From positions 5,828,001-5,892,000 of the forward strand of contig NZ_PGES01000001.1 in NCBI RefSeq assembly GCF_002797895.1: a DNA stretch of 64,000 bases, in the 5' to 3' direction. Below are positions 36,201 to 46,612 of the stretch, in pieces (position 1 is the stretch's first letter; the number at the start of each line of letters is the position of its first letter). Both the position numbers and the translations under genes were made by a program. Source of the stretch: Janthinobacterium sp. 67 (GTDB taxonomy: Bacteria; Pseudomonadota; Gammaproteobacteria; Burkholderiales; Burkholderiaceae_D). The notes below the pieces were generated by a model. It was given only the letters and a program-made list of their open reading frames with translations, did no database searches and was not told the origin of the DNA.

Positions 36201-36339
36201 GGGGCTGGTGATTTTCACGGGCTTGTCCATCGGCACTTTGTTTACCCTGTTCGTCGTGCCGGCCATGTATCTGTTCCTGGCGGCGGACCATCAGGCGCTG
36301 GGCGCCCGGAGCACAGCGACAGCGGCGCCAGCCCACTGA
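33277..36339 (+). CDS. RND-type efflux permease (system 2), MexK-like
   Basis: A 1020-residue HAE1 family pump. It opens MNFTDLFIRRPVLAMVVSLLLVVLG and has the TM4 proton-relay pair D401-D402 in GLVVVDDAIIVVEN. Periplasmic loops, 12 helices and the ending LFTLFVVPAMYLFLAADHQ agree with a normal-length pump. Gene order (outer-membrane factor, adaptor, pump) differs from common adaptor-pump-factor operons. Substrate class unknown; close relatives export biocides and macrolides. Nine bases separate it from the adaptor. A bidirectional terminator follows. Confidence 0.93.
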   Translation: MNFTDLFIRRPVLAMVVSLLLVVLGLRSLFSLPINQYPKTQNAVVTISTTYYGADAQTVAGFITQPLESAIAQAQGIDYLSSSSSSGVSTITATLRLNYDANRALTEINTQVSSVKNQLPAQAQTPVLTVERGQTTDAMYLGFYSKTLPTNNVTDYLSRVVKPKLDSVSGVQTAELLGARLFALRAWLDADKMAAFGVTAAEVSTALGNNNYLAALGSSKGQMVTIPLTAGTDLHSVEEFRQLVVKRSGDSIVRLQDLATVVLGSENYDFNVAFSGVRSVFIGIKVAPEANILDVAQRVRASFPDIQAQLPAGLTGEIVYDSTFFINTSIREVIKTLVEALLIVTIVIYLFLGSLRAVIVPVIAMPLSLIGTFTAMLALGYSINLLTLLAIVLAIGLVVVDDAIIVVENVDRHMKQGQPPLEASLLAARELGSPILAMTVVLIAVYVPIGFQGGLTGALFTEFAFTLAGAVAVSGVVALTLSPMMCSRFFRPEQDSGRFVQAIDRVFGKVHDTYLRLLHALLDTWVVLIVLAAILMVVLGLMFKMAQSELAPEEDQGVVLSQVVGDPTATSDQMQVYAEQIYQVAKAMPEYSQMFQITGVPTVNSGFGGMLMTPWDERTRSAQEVQQDLQAGWNRIAGARVAAFQFPALPGSSGLPVQFVIATTEPFENLDAIAQQVLEKARASGKFYFIDTDLKIDKPQATVVVDRDSVAALGMTQQDVGSALGAALGGGYVNYFSIAGRSYKVIPQVLQVDRLNPSAVLDFHIKTPNGTMIPASTVAHIQYDVVPESINRFQQLNSVTLSGVSGASQGEVLDFMRETLAQVAPSGYTADYAGQSRQFVQESGGFIVTMLFAVVIVFLALAAQFESFRDPVVILVSVPLALFGATMFIFLGFASINIYTEVGLVTLMGLISKHGILIVEVANQLQKTGKSKREAVEAAAAVRLRPILMTTAAMVFGVLPLVIASGAGAAGRHAMGLVIFTGLSIGTLFTLFVVPAMYLFLAADHQALGARSTATAAPAH

Positions 36340-36384
36340 GGCACCGTGGCGCCTCGTGATGGGGAGAATTGCTGCGCTGTGCAA

Positions 36385-36414
36385 GAAAAAGAGCCTTCGT
36401 CGGAAGGCTCTTTG
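36385..36414. terminator. Bidirectional terminator between RND operon and lipoprotein gene
   Basis: GAGCCTTC-GTCG-GAAGGCTC with AAAAA on the left and TTT on the right. It suits both the plus-strand RND operon and the minus-strand lipoprotein gene ending at 36477. Confidence 0.8.
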
Positions 36415-36476
36415 CTGCGTATGCTGCCGCAGGCTTTGTGTTGCTGGCGTTCCGGCCGGTCGCCGGAACGCGGCTG

Positions 36477-36824
36477 TTAGCTGTTGCGCGGCGGTGGGGT
36501 GGTGCCGGTACCGGTTCCTGTGCCGGTACCGGTCCCGGTGCCCGGCGTGGTGCCATTGTTGGGCGTGGTGGCCGGCGGCGTGGTCGTGCCGTCGGGATTG
36601 GTGGTGGTGCCCGGTGCAACGGATGGGGTGGCGGGTGTGGTGGCGTCCGGCGTGGTGGTGCCGCTGGTACCAGAAGTGCCGCTGCCGCCTGTGCCGGGTG
36701 TGGTGGCGGGCGTGGCCGGGGCGGTGGTGGTCGATTCGTTGTGCTTGTTGCAGCCGCCCAGCAGCGCGCATACGATGGCGGTGCCGAGGACAAGCTTGCT
36801 GGTGCTAGGGAGTGGGGCCGTCAT
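36477..36824 (-). CDS. Small lipoprotein with Thr/Pro/Gly low-complexity domain
   Basis: A 115-residue predicted lipoprotein: signal peptide with lipobox LLGGC (Cys25), then KHNESTTT and a mature part made almost only of Thr, Gly, Pro, Ala and Ser, ending in six Gly-Thr dipeptides and TPPPRNS. The dipeptides are encoded by near-identical six-base units (GGTACC-like), which could vary in number by slippage. The start has a strong ribosome site AAAGGAAC. It is probably a surface-exposed, extended linker-like protein; no family recognised. Monocistronic. Confidence 0.75.
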   Translation of the reverse strand: MTAPLPSTSKLVLGTAIVCALLGGCNKHNESTTTAPATPATTPGTGGSGTSGTSGTTTPDATTPATPSVAPGTTTNPDGTTTPPATTPNNGTTPGTGTGTGTGTGTGTTPPPRNS

Positions 36825-37081
36825 GATTGTTCCTTTCTCGTTGGAAAGCTGTCGTGGGTGATCCTACCTTGCCAGGTTGCCTGCCACAGTGCGGGCAGGC
36901 TATCGCAGCAGTGCTGGCATCGCTTGCAAAAATTAGAGTAGGCAGGCGCGCGCAGGTTCACCGGATTTACAAATCAGCGGCCATCGGCGCAAGGAGAGGC
37001 GATCCGCTTTGATATGGCGCAAACGTGCCACGTGAACGAGAGGCAGTGGGCCAGGACAGGACGCCCTGGCCGCAGCGGTGT

Positions 37082-38005
37082 TTATTTCGACGACGAAACC
37101 TTGCTCACTTCTACTTCCCAATCCACGCCCGATTCGACGTGGTGTTTGGCGGCAAAGTCGCCCTGGCTGATGGCGACGGCCACGTCGAGCAGGCTGTTCA
37201 GGTAGACGAGCGGCTTGCCCTTGGCGACGCCGCCAAACGTGTGCTCGAACGGCGCCGTCACCTTGGCCACTTGCTTGCCTTTGTGCAGGATGCGCACTTG
37301 CAGCGGATCGTGCAGTTTGACCTGCAATTCATCGAGCAGGGATTTCGGGATATTCGTCCACACGTTGCCGTATTTGACGTCCAGCACGGGCACGATGCCG
37401 CGGATGGTATTGCCGTCGCGTACAGGTTTCTGATACGCGATCTTGACCACGGCTTCGCTTGGCAGCTGCGGGCCCACCTGTTCATAGCTGATGGCGCCCG
37501 AGGCCAGGCGCGCACCGACATAGGCGTACACGTCGCGGCCATGGAAGGTGTACGACTCGGCGGAGCCAGCCAGGCGGTTGACCTTTTCATCGATTTCACG
37601 CAGTTCCGCCACGCCGTCGCGCTCGGCGATCAGGGTGAACAGGCCATTGTCCGGCCCCACGAAGTAGCGTCCACCCTTGGTTTTCAGCACCACCGACTTG
37701 CGATTGGTCCCCACGCCCGGGTCGATGACGGACACGAACACAGTGCCTTGCGGCCAGTAGTTGGCCGTCTGGTACAAACGGTAGGCGCCCAGCCAGATAT
37801 CGTAGTCGGGAATCTGGTGCGTCAGGTCCGAGATGGTGAGCTGGGGATCGACGCCATAGGCGACGCCATGCATGGCGGACACGGCGCCATCGGCCGTGCC
37901 GAAGTCCGTCATCAGCACCAGCGGCGCGGCGGCCTGGGCGGCAGACAGCATGAGCGCGCTCAGGCAGGCACCGGCGACGAGGTGGGAGATTTTCTTGATG
38001 ATCAT
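37082..38005 (-). CDS. Exported SAM hydroxide adenosyltransferase-family protein (DUF62)
   Basis: A 307-residue protein of the SAM hydrolase/chlorinase/fluorinase superfamily. It starts with a signal peptide (ISHLVAGACLSALMLSAAQA, cleavage near residue 25), which is unusual because SAM is cytoplasmic. After it come LMTDFGTADG with the catalytic Asp, VIDPGVGTNRKSVVLKT with the Arg, and FHGRDVYAYV with the His; the Asp-Arg-His triad marks water-using hydrolases rather than halogenases. It starts 17 bases after the TonB receptor stop, so they form one operon. Periplasmic location inferred. A GC hairpin GGCCAGG/CCTGGCC at 37049-37071 follows. Confidence 0.88.
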   Translation of the reverse strand: MIIKKISHLVAGACLSALMLSAAQAAAPLVLMTDFGTADGAVSAMHGVAYGVDPQLTISDLTHQIPDYDIWLGAYRLYQTANYWPQGTVFVSVIDPGVGTNRKSVVLKTKGGRYFVGPDNGLFTLIAERDGVAELREIDEKVNRLAGSAESYTFHGRDVYAYVGARLASGAISYEQVGPQLPSEAVVKIAYQKPVRDGNTIRGIVPVLDVKYGNVWTNIPKSLLDELQVKLHDPLQVRILHKGKQVAKVTAPFEHTFGGVAKGKPLVYLNSLLDVAVAISQGDFAAKHHVESGVDWEVEVSKVSSSK

Positions 38006-38022
38006 GTGTTCTTTCCGTGGCC

Positions 38023-40521
<2,499 letters not shown>

Positions 40522-40626
40522 GGTGGTGTCCTTTAAGCTTGTTCATCTGAAAACAATTGAATGAGCTTAAGGGAGGTTGTTGCCTGGGCGAACGATTCTT
40601 TATGGATATGCTTATGGCTGTTGTTT

Positions 40627-41505
40627 TTATGCCGCCAGATTGCGCAGCAGCGCGGGAATCTCGGCCGGGATTTCGCGCGCCAGGTAGCCGAGGATGCCGA
40701 AGCGCAGGGCCAGCTGTTCGCCCGCCAGCGCATGCAGGGCAATGCCCCAGGCGCACGCCTGCTCCAACGGCGCGCCGCGCGCGGCCAGGCCCGTGATGAT
40801 GCCGGCCAGAGTGTCGCCGGAGCCGGAAATGGCCAGGCCGATATTGCCGCCTGCATGTGTCCAGTTGGTGCCATCGGGCATGGCGATGACGGTCAGCGCG
40901 CCTTTCAGGGCGACGATGGCATTCCAGCGCCGCGCCGCGTCCACGGCGCAGGCATGCGGGGCGGCCAGCACGGCGTCTTTCGACAGGCCCATCAGCTGGG
41001 CCAGTTCGCCCGCGTGCGGCGTCAGCAGCACGGGCTGGTCAAAACGGAAGTGCGCGGGCTTGCGCACCATTTGCATGGCGCAGGCGTCAAGGATCAGACG
41101 GCTATTCGCAAACAGGGGCAGCAAATGGCGCATCAGCTCGCAGCTGGCGGCCGTGTCGCACATGCCTGGCCCGACGAGCACGGCATCGACCTTGCCGGCC
41201 AGCGGCGCCAGCTGGTGTTGCGCTTCGTGGCGGAAGCCGCCCAGCGCCGTTTCGTCCAGGCCGATGACCCGCGCCTCGGGCATGGCGACGGCCACTTGCG
41301 CCGCCACCGACGCGCCCGTCGCCAGCGTCAGCTTGCCCGCGCCCGCGCGCAGGGCGGCCGTGGCCGCCAGCAAGATGGCGCCCGGCATTTCCGCCGAGCC
41401 GGCGACGATCAGCAAATGGCCGCGTACTTCCTTGTCGCCATCGGGCTGGGGCATGGGCAGGGGCCAGGAACGCAACTGGGTAGCGGTGATGTCGGTGGTG
41501 TCCAT
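40627..41505 (-). CDS. nnrD: ADP-dependent NAD(P)H-hydrate dehydratase
   Basis: A 292-residue YjeF C-terminal-domain enzyme that repairs hydrated NAD(P)H. GHLLIVAGSAEMPGAILLAATAALRAGAGKLTLAT opens the ribokinase-like fold, and LVGPGM, LLTPHAGELAQLMG and the active-site ISGSGDTLAGII are present. The epimerase half (NnrE) that is often fused to it is absent, so it must be encoded elsewhere. Cytoplasmic. It is followed on the same strand by the TonB receptor only after 105 bases, with AT-rich DNA between, so they are probably separate units. Confidence 0.92.
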   Translation of the reverse strand: MDTTDITATQLRSWPLPMPQPDGDKEVRGHLLIVAGSAEMPGAILLAATAALRAGAGKLTLATGASVAAQVAVAMPEARVIGLDETALGGFRHEAQHQLAPLAGKVDAVLVGPGMCDTAASCELMRHLLPLFANSRLILDACAMQMVRKPAHFRFDQPVLLTPHAGELAQLMGLSKDAVLAAPHACAVDAARRWNAIVALKGALTVIAMPDGTNWTHAGGNIGLAISGSGDTLAGIITGLAARGAPLEQACAWGIALHALAGEQLALRFGILGYLAREIPAEIPALLRNLAA

Positions 41506-41536
41506 GCATGAGCTCCGAAAAAACTAGGATTTGGGA

Positions 41537-42301
41537 CTAGGACTTAGGCGCGGCCGGCATGTCGGGCTGGGCCGTGACGGGTGTGCCCGCCGCTTCCAAA
41601 GGCGCGACGAAGTTGCACAGGTCCAGCTGCAACTTGCCGTGCTTGCCCAAGGCCGGGTTGAAAGCGTACGAGGTGACGCCGCAGTTGGGCACGTCGGCCG
41701 CCTTGTCGATGGCCAGGATGGCTTGCTCGTCGCAGCGTTCCAGCAGGTAGCGGAAGCAATTGACGATGACCTGGTGGCCGACGATCAGCACCCGTTCTCC
41801 CCGGTATTCGCGGGTGATGGTGTCGAGCACGCTGCGCAGGCGCAGGATGACGTCGCACCAGCTTTCGCCACCGGGCGGACGGAAATAGAACTTGCCCACG
41901 TGCTGGCGCTGCTCGTGCAGTTCCGGGTACTTGCTGGCGATGCCGTGCACGGTCAGGCGGTCGAGGATGCCGAATTCCTTTTCGCGCAGGCGCTCGTCGG
42001 CCACCACGGCGTTCAAGCTGTCCGCATCGATGCGCGCCAGCACGGCTTGCGCCGTCTGCTGCGCCCGCACGTACGGCGAATACAGCACGACGGTCGGTTG
42101 TTGTTCAGGGGGGAGGGTGGCGAACCAGTCGCCCAGGGCTTGCGCCTGGCGCGCGCCAAGCTCGGAGAGGGGAACGTCGACATCGCGCTCGGCGATGGCG
42201 ATCAACAGCTGTTTTTCCGCTTCGGCGGCATCGCGCGCCACGTTGCCGGCACTTTGGCCGTGACGCACGATCCAGATTTGCTGCGGCCATTTCTGTTCCA
42301 T
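41537..42301 (-). CDS. Histidine phosphatase (phosphoglycerate-mutase-like) family protein
   Basis: A 254-residue protein of the phosphohistidine phosphatase branch. The phospho-accepting His lies in IVRHGQSAGN (residues 11-20) and the second catalytic His in VLIVGHQVIVN. The insertion YFRPPGGESWCDVILRLRSVLDTI matches cobC/GpmB-like enzymes. The ATG at 42301 (MEQKWPQQIWIVRHG) has GGAGGAAGG about ten bases before it; an upstream in-frame start would add a non-conserved tail. The substrate is unknown. It lies on the same strand as nnrD, 31 bases upstream, so they may be co-transcribed. Confidence 0.88.
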   Translation of the reverse strand: MEQKWPQQIWIVRHGQSAGNVARDAAEAEKQLLIAIAERDVDVPLSELGARQAQALGDWFATLPPEQQPTVVLYSPYVRAQQTAQAVLARIDADSLNAVVADERLREKEFGILDRLTVHGIASKYPELHEQRQHVGKFYFRPPGGESWCDVILRLRSVLDTITREYRGERVLIVGHQVIVNCFRYLLERCDEQAILAIDKAADVPNCGVTSYAFNPALGKHGKLQLDLCNFVAPLEAAGTPVTAQPDMPAAPKS

Positions 42302-42381
42302 CGCCTTGCGCCTTCCTCCGTATTTATTGCTAATAAATATAGACGAAAGCGGCAAGGCGCGGCGCGCCGCTGGATAGATTT

Positions 42382-43782
42382 TTAGGCTGCGTGTTCCGCT
42401 TCGTCCAGGTCGGGCGCGTCGTCGCTGTTGTAGACGGCCAGGTCGGTCTCGCCCATGACCCGGCTGGTGACGGTGCCGGCCGTGATCGAGCCGCTGACGT
42501 TCAGCGCCGTGCGGCCCATGTCGATCAGCGGTTCGACGGAGATCAGCAAGCCGGCCAGCGCGACGGGCAAGTCCATCGCCGACAGCACGATCAGCGCGGC
42601 AAACGTGGCGCCGCCGCCCACGCCGGCCACGCCGACGGAACCGATGGTGATGATGGCCAGCAGGGGCAGCAGGAAGCTGACCGTGAAGGGATCGACGCCG
42701 ACGGTCGGGGCGATCATGACGGCCAGCATGGCCGGATAGATGCCGGCGCAGCCGTTCTGGCCGATGGTCGAACCGAACGAGGCGGCGAAGTTGGCGATGC
42801 CTTCCGGCGTGCCCAGGCGCTGCGTTTGCGTCTGCACGCTCATCGGGATCGAACCGGCGCTGGTGCGCGACGTGAACGCGAAGGCCAGCACGGGGAAGAC
42901 TTTTTTCACGAAGCGCAGCGGGTTCAGGCCCACGCCGGCGATGATGGCCAGGTGCACGAGGAACATCAAAATCAGCGCGCTGTACGAAGCGACGACGAAG
43001 TTGATCAATTTCAAGATGTCCGTGTAGCTCGACGAGGCCACCACTTCAAACATCAGCGCGAACACGCCGTACGGCGTCAGGCGCAGCACCAGGGTAACCA
43101 TGCGCATGACGATGGCGTGCGCCACTTTCATGAAGTGCTCGAACGAGGCAAAAATCTCCGGCTTTTTCGCCGCAATGCCCGTGGCCGAGATGCCGATGAA
43201 GATCGAGAACACGACCACGGCGATGGTCGACGTCTTGCGCGCGCCCGTCATGTCGAGGAAGGGATTGGTCGGCACGAAGCTGACCAGCAGTTTCGGCAGG
43301 GACAGGGCCTTCGCCGTTTCCAGCGAGCCTTGCAGCTGCACGCCGCGCGCCACTTCGGCGGCGCTCGACGTCAGGCCGACAGCCGTCAGGCCGAACAGCT
43401 TGGCCATCAAAATGCCCAGCGCGGCGGCGACGGTCGTCGTGATGAGCAGGGTGCCGATGGTCAGCGCGCTGATCTTGCCCAGCGAGCTCGCGTCCTTGAG
43501 TTTCAGGATGGCGGAAATGATGGACACCATGATCAGCGGCATGATGATCATCTGCAGCAGTTTGACGTAGCCGCTGCCGACGATGTCCATGTATTCATTG
43601 GTGCCCGCGATGATGGGCGAGCCGGCGCCGTACAGCCACTGCACGGCCGCACCGAGCAGCACGCCCAGGCCCAGGCCCGTGAAGACGCGCACGGTAAACG
43701 TCGCGTGTTTGCGTTGCTGATGGAACATGAAAGCGAAGACGAGCAACGCAACGAGCAGGTTCAGGATGATGTTAATTGCCAT
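42382..43782 (-). CDS. tcyP: L-cystine:cation symporter, TcyP family
   Basis: A 466-residue sodium/proton:dicarboxylate symporter-fold membrane protein. KLLQMIIMPLIMVSIISAI and FTSRTSAGSIPMSVQTQTQRLGTPEGIANFAASFGSTIGQNGCAGIYPAMLAVMIAP, given in short blocks SRTSAGSIP, STIGQNGCAGIYP, are closest to TcyP/YdjN cystine importers rather than DctA. About eight TM helices and two hairpin loops are expected. The C-terminal tail (SDDAPDLDEAEHAA) is acidic. The start ATG at 43782 begins MAINIILNLLVALLVF. Monocistronic; 80 bases separate it from the phosphatase gene downstream. Confidence 0.85.
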   Translation of the reverse strand: MAINIILNLLVALLVFAFMFHQQRKHATFTVRVFTGLGLGVLLGAAVQWLYGAGSPIIAGTNEYMDIVGSGYVKLLQMIIMPLIMVSIISAILKLKDASSLGKISALTIGTLLITTTVAAALGILMAKLFGLTAVGLTSSAAEVARGVQLQGSLETAKALSLPKLLVSFVPTNPFLDMTGARKTSTIAVVVFSIFIGISATGIAAKKPEIFASFEHFMKVAHAIVMRMVTLVLRLTPYGVFALMFEVVASSSYTDILKLINFVVASYSALILMFLVHLAIIAGVGLNPLRFVKKVFPVLAFAFTSRTSAGSIPMSVQTQTQRLGTPEGIANFAASFGSTIGQNGCAGIYPAMLAVMIAPTVGVDPFTVSFLLPLLAIITIGSVGVAGVGGGATFAALIVLSAMDLPVALAGLLISVEPLIDMGRTALNVSGSITAGTVTSRVMGETDLAVYNSDDAPDLDEAEHAA

Positions 43783-44044
43783 GAAGGGGCCTTATCTTGG
43801 TTTTATTCGAGACTGCACGGAGCACATAAACTGTACTACAACTGACAGCTGCCCCAGCCCGGGGCGGAAGGGCAAGCACTGTACAGTACTATGGTGGCGT
43901 TTTGCGCAATACCGCTGCGAATATTACGCTATATAAATATGCTTCACAGGTATAAGCCTTGTGGCTGATTGTGAATTTAGCTATTTCGTGCCAGCATGCT
44001 TTTCCCGTTTGCTAAGATGCGCCAGACTATTTGATAGGAAGAAG

Positions 44045-44422
44045 ATGAATGCATTAACTGAAGTACAAGTGCTCGATGCGGAAGAACGCTTGCGCCTGGC
44101 CATGATGGCTTCCGACGTGGCCGCGCTGAACGTCTTGCTGGCCGACGACTTGCTGTTTACCAATCACCTGGGCCACTTGCTGAGCAAGCATGCTGACCTG
44201 GCCGCGCACGAGCAGCGCCTGCTGGCCATCACCGACCTGCGCGCGTCCGAGCGCCATGTGCGGATCAACGGCAACGTGGCCGTCGTCTCCGTGCGCATGC
44301 AGCTGACGGGCACCTACCACGATGTGGAAACGCATGGCGACTTCCGTTTTACGCGCGTCTGGGCGCAGGATGCGGCCGGCGCGCTGCAAGTGATCGCCGC
44401 CCATTCCGGCGTCGTGGCTTGA
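44045..44422 (+). CDS. NTF2-like (DUF4440) small protein
   Basis: A 125-residue cytoplasmic protein of the SnoaL/NTF2-like fold. AEERLRLAMMASDVAALNVLLADDLLFTNHLGHLLSKH is the helical start and LRASERHVRINGNVAVVSVRMQLTG and DFRFTRVWAQ are the sheet strands. DUF4440-type members have no established reaction. The ATG at 44045 follows TAGGAAGAAG. The gene for a small membrane protein starts ten bases after its stop, so the two share a transcript. An AT-rich promoter-like stretch (TATATAAATA) lies near 43928. Confidence 0.85.
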   Translation: MNALTEVQVLDAEERLRLAMMASDVAALNVLLADDLLFTNHLGHLLSKHADLAAHEQRLLAITDLRASERHVRINGNVAVVSVRMQLTGTYHDVETHGDFRFTRVWAQDAAGALQVIAAHSGVVA

Positions 44423-44431
44423 GGAGTATCA

Positions 44432-44821
44432 GTGGATCATCGTTCCAAAGGGCAGCTGTTTGAAGCTGTCATCGCCGCCGGCCCGGCCACCCTGGCCATC
44501 ACGGCAGGCTATCCCGTGCTGCTGTACAACCTGGTGCGCACCTGGGCCGACGCTCCCGGCGCCAATGCCCTGGCCGCGCTGCTGCTGACGGGTGGCGTGT
44601 GGGCCTTGCTGGAATTCTGGCGCATCGCGCTGGCGACCGTGGCGCGCAAGGCATACGCATTCAACTGGCGCTTCTGGCTGGCCATCGCCAGTTTTCTTGC
44701 CTGCTTCGTGCGTTTCGTGCCGGACATGCCGGCCGGACTGATGCTGTTGTTGCTGGTGCTGCCGGCGCTGGCGTGGACGCATTTCATTTTGCTGCAGCTC
44801 AAGCGGCCCGCCAACTTGTAA
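44432..44821 (+). CDS. Small membrane protein
   Basis: A 129-residue protein with three to four hydrophobic helices (about 13-33, 44-66, 80-95 and 100-118). The start is GTG at 44432 with GAGGAG six bases before it. No domain recognised. Cytoplasmic C-terminus LQLKRPANL is basic. Ten bases after the NTF2-like gene, so likely co-expressed. It ends three bases from the convergent yigZ gene. Confidence 0.7.
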   Translation: MDHRSKGQLFEAVIAAGPATLAITAGYPVLLYNLVRTWADAPGANALAALLLTGGVWALLEFWRIALATVARKAYAFNWRFWLAIASFLACFVRFVPDMPAGLMLLLLVLPALAWTHFILLQLKRPANL

Positions 44822-44824
44822 GTT

Positions 44825-45430
44825 TCATTCTTCCTCTTCCGCTTCCGCTTTCAGCCAGACGATGCGGCCATTGCCCGCCTCATGCAGATGGGCCAGCAGG
44901 GCGGTGGCGGCCGTTTCAGGCAGGCTGAAGTCGAACAGCACGTGCTCGCCGTGTTCCACGTTCAGCAAGGTGGCGCCGGCGCCATCGAGTTCGCGGCGCA
45001 GCATGCCTTCCATCGCATACGGCACCGTGCAGCGCAAAGTTCTCTGGCGTACGATGGCCGTCTTTTCCGCCTGCAGCAGCGCTTGCGCCACGCTATCCGT
45101 GTAGGCGCGCACGAGGCCGCCCGCGCCCAGCTTGATCCCGCCAAAATAGCGCACGACGGTCGCCAGCACGCCTTCCAGGTCCTGGTGGCGCAGCACGTCG
45201 AGCATGGGCCGCCCGGCCGTGCCGCTCGGTTCGCCATCATCGACGGCCGCCGATTGCCCGCCCGCCAGCAGCGCCCAGCACACATGGCAGGCGCCCGGAT
45301 GCTGCGCCTTCAAGTCATTGACCACCTGCTGCGCGCTGGCGCGGTCCGTCATCGGCTGCACGCAGCCGATGAAACGGCTTTTCTTGATGATCAGTTCGCT
45401 GTGGACGGGAGTGGCAATGGTAAACGGCAT
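44825..45430 (-). CDS. yigZ: YigZ/IMPACT family protein
   Basis: A 201-residue protein of the UPF0029 (IMPACT) family. SRFIGCVQPM, AAVDDGEPSGTAGRPML and VVRYFGGIKLGAGGLVRAY are the family core motifs; the C-terminal ferredoxin-like domain runs from about 130 to 190 and ends KAEAEEEE. The bacterial protein has no firmly assigned reaction; the eukaryotic relative IMPACT regulates GCN2. The ATG at 45430 begins the conserved MPFTIATPV; earlier residues in the frame are not family-like. Cytoplasmic. Confidence 0.92.
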   Translation of the reverse strand: MPFTIATPVHSELIIKKSRFIGCVQPMTDRASAQQVVNDLKAQHPGACHVCWALLAGGQSAAVDDGEPSGTAGRPMLDVLRHQDLEGVLATVVRYFGGIKLGAGGLVRAYTDSVAQALLQAEKTAIVRQRTLRCTVPYAMEGMLRRELDGAGATLLNVEHGEHVLFDFSLPETAATALLAHLHEAGNGRIVWLKAEAEEEE

Positions 45431-45487
45431 GGCGGGTGCGAAGGCGGGCAAAGCAGCATGATAGAGTAAATGCGCGCCGTGGACGAG

Positions 45488-45754
45488 TCAGCTCGCTCGC
45501 GCGGCGGAAGCGGCCACCAGTTCGCGCAGCGCCGCATCGCGCACTTGCAGGATATCGAACAGTCCCAGCGCGTGCAGGGCGGGCAAGGCGTCGACAATGT
45601 CGCGCTCGGCAATGCTCCGTTCGGCGCTGCCGCTGGGCTCGTCCAGCCATAGCCTGGCATTGGCGAGGAAGGCGCCCACCGTGCCCTTGCGTACGGTCAC
45701 GCCATTGAACTGGCCCTGGTTTTGTTGATCCGGCAATACGTCTTCTGCGCGCAT
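45488..45754 (-). CDS. Small hypothetical protein
   Basis: An 88-residue soluble protein with a strong ribosome site (CAGGAG) before its ATG at 45754. It contains VTVRKGTVGAFLANARLWLDEP and IVDALPALHALGLFDIL. Similar short proteins occur in many proteobacteria without a known role, though I cannot name the family. It is 57 bases upstream of yigZ on the same strand and divergent from the AraC gene. Confidence 0.7.
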   Translation of the reverse strand: MRAEDVLPDQQNQGQFNGVTVRKGTVGAFLANARLWLDEPSGSAERSIAERDIVDALPALHALGLFDILQVRDAALRELVAASAARAS

Positions 45755-45820
45755 GGTGAACTCCTGAGATAGTAAGAGACTCCACTGTATGATGATCTGA
45801 TTGTCTTGCCTGCGCTGTTT

Positions 45821-46612
45821 ATGTCATTCGATACGTCAAATCCGCCAATCTTGTCGCCATCGCTGCCGCTGCGCGCCATACGCATTGCCCAGCCGCAGGA
45901 GAGGGTGACGGCGGCGCACCGCCACGCCAGCGGCCAGCTGTTCGGCGCCATGCGAGGCCTTTCCGTTGCCGCCGACAGCGGGCAGTGGGTAGTGCCGGCC
46001 AGCCATTGCGTATGGATGCCGCCCCATCACGTCCATGCCCTGCGGTCGCACGGCCCGTTTGCGGGCTGGAGCGTGTATGTGGACGAGACCAGTTGCGCCA
46101 GCTTGCCCGCCGCGCCGTGCGTGATGCGCGTCTCGGGCTTGCTGCGCGAAGCGGTGGACCGTGCCAGCACCTGGGACGATGTCGCGCTCGACGTGCGGCA
46201 AGCCCGTGTGGCGGGCGTGATCCTCGACGAAATCGCCGCCGCGCCGTACGAGCCCTTCGGCTTGCCCCTGCCCACGGACCCGCGCCTGCTGCGCGTGGCG
46301 CGCGCCATCCTCGATGACCTGGCCGACGAGCGGGGCGTGGAAGCGCTGGCCGCCTGGGCCGGCGTATCACCGCGCACCCTGGCCCGCCGTTTCACGCTCG
46401 AGACCGGCTTTACGCCCTCGGCCTGGCGCCAGCGCGCCCGCATCCTGCGTGCCCTGGAATTGTTGGCTAGTGGCCAGCCCGTCACGACGATTGCGCTGGA
46501 CTTGGGCTACGACAACGTCAGCGCCTTCATCGCCATGTTCAAGCGCGTGATGGGCGTGACGCCGGGCAAGTATGGGGAAGGCCCCGCGCCAGAAACTTAT
46601 TTTGTGGTGTAG
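45821..46612 (+). CDS. AraC-family transcription regulator
   Basis: A 263-residue regulator. An N-terminal cupin domain (about 15-110) includes ITAAHRHASGQLFGA-like sequence (VTAAHRHASGQLFGA) and VVPASHCVWMPPHHVHALRSHGP. The C-terminal double-HTH domain (about 160-255) has LAAWAGVSPRTLARRFTLETGF and TIALDLGYDNVSAFIAMFKRVMGVTPGKY. The ATG at 45821 was preferred to an upstream TTG. The last 16 bases overlap, in opposite orientation, the 3' end of an SDR oxidoreductase gene, which is a candidate target only by position. Effector unknown. Confidence 0.9.
   Translation: MSFDTSNPPILSPSLPLRAIRIAQPQERVTAAHRHASGQLFGAMRGLSVAADSGQWVVPASHCVWMPPHHVHALRSHGPFAGWSVYVDETSCASLPAAPCVMRVSGLLREAVDRASTWDDVALDVRQARVAGVILDEIAAAPYEPFGLPLPTDPRLLRVARAILDDLADERGVEALAAWAGVSPRTLARRFTLETGFTPSAWRQRARILRALELLASGQPVTTIALDLGYDNVSAFIAMFKRVMGVTPGKYGEGPAPETYFVV

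Noticed and set aside
36484..36861. Plus-strand frame with Val-Pro repeats
   Set aside because: It is the complement of the Gly-Thr repeat of the lipoprotein gene, which has a signal peptide, lipobox and strong ribosome site.
43878..43887. ACTGTACAGT palindrome upstream of the NTF2-like gene, resembling a LexA site
   Set aside because: The half-sites CTGT/ACAG are adjacent rather than separated by eight bases, so it does not fit a LexA box.
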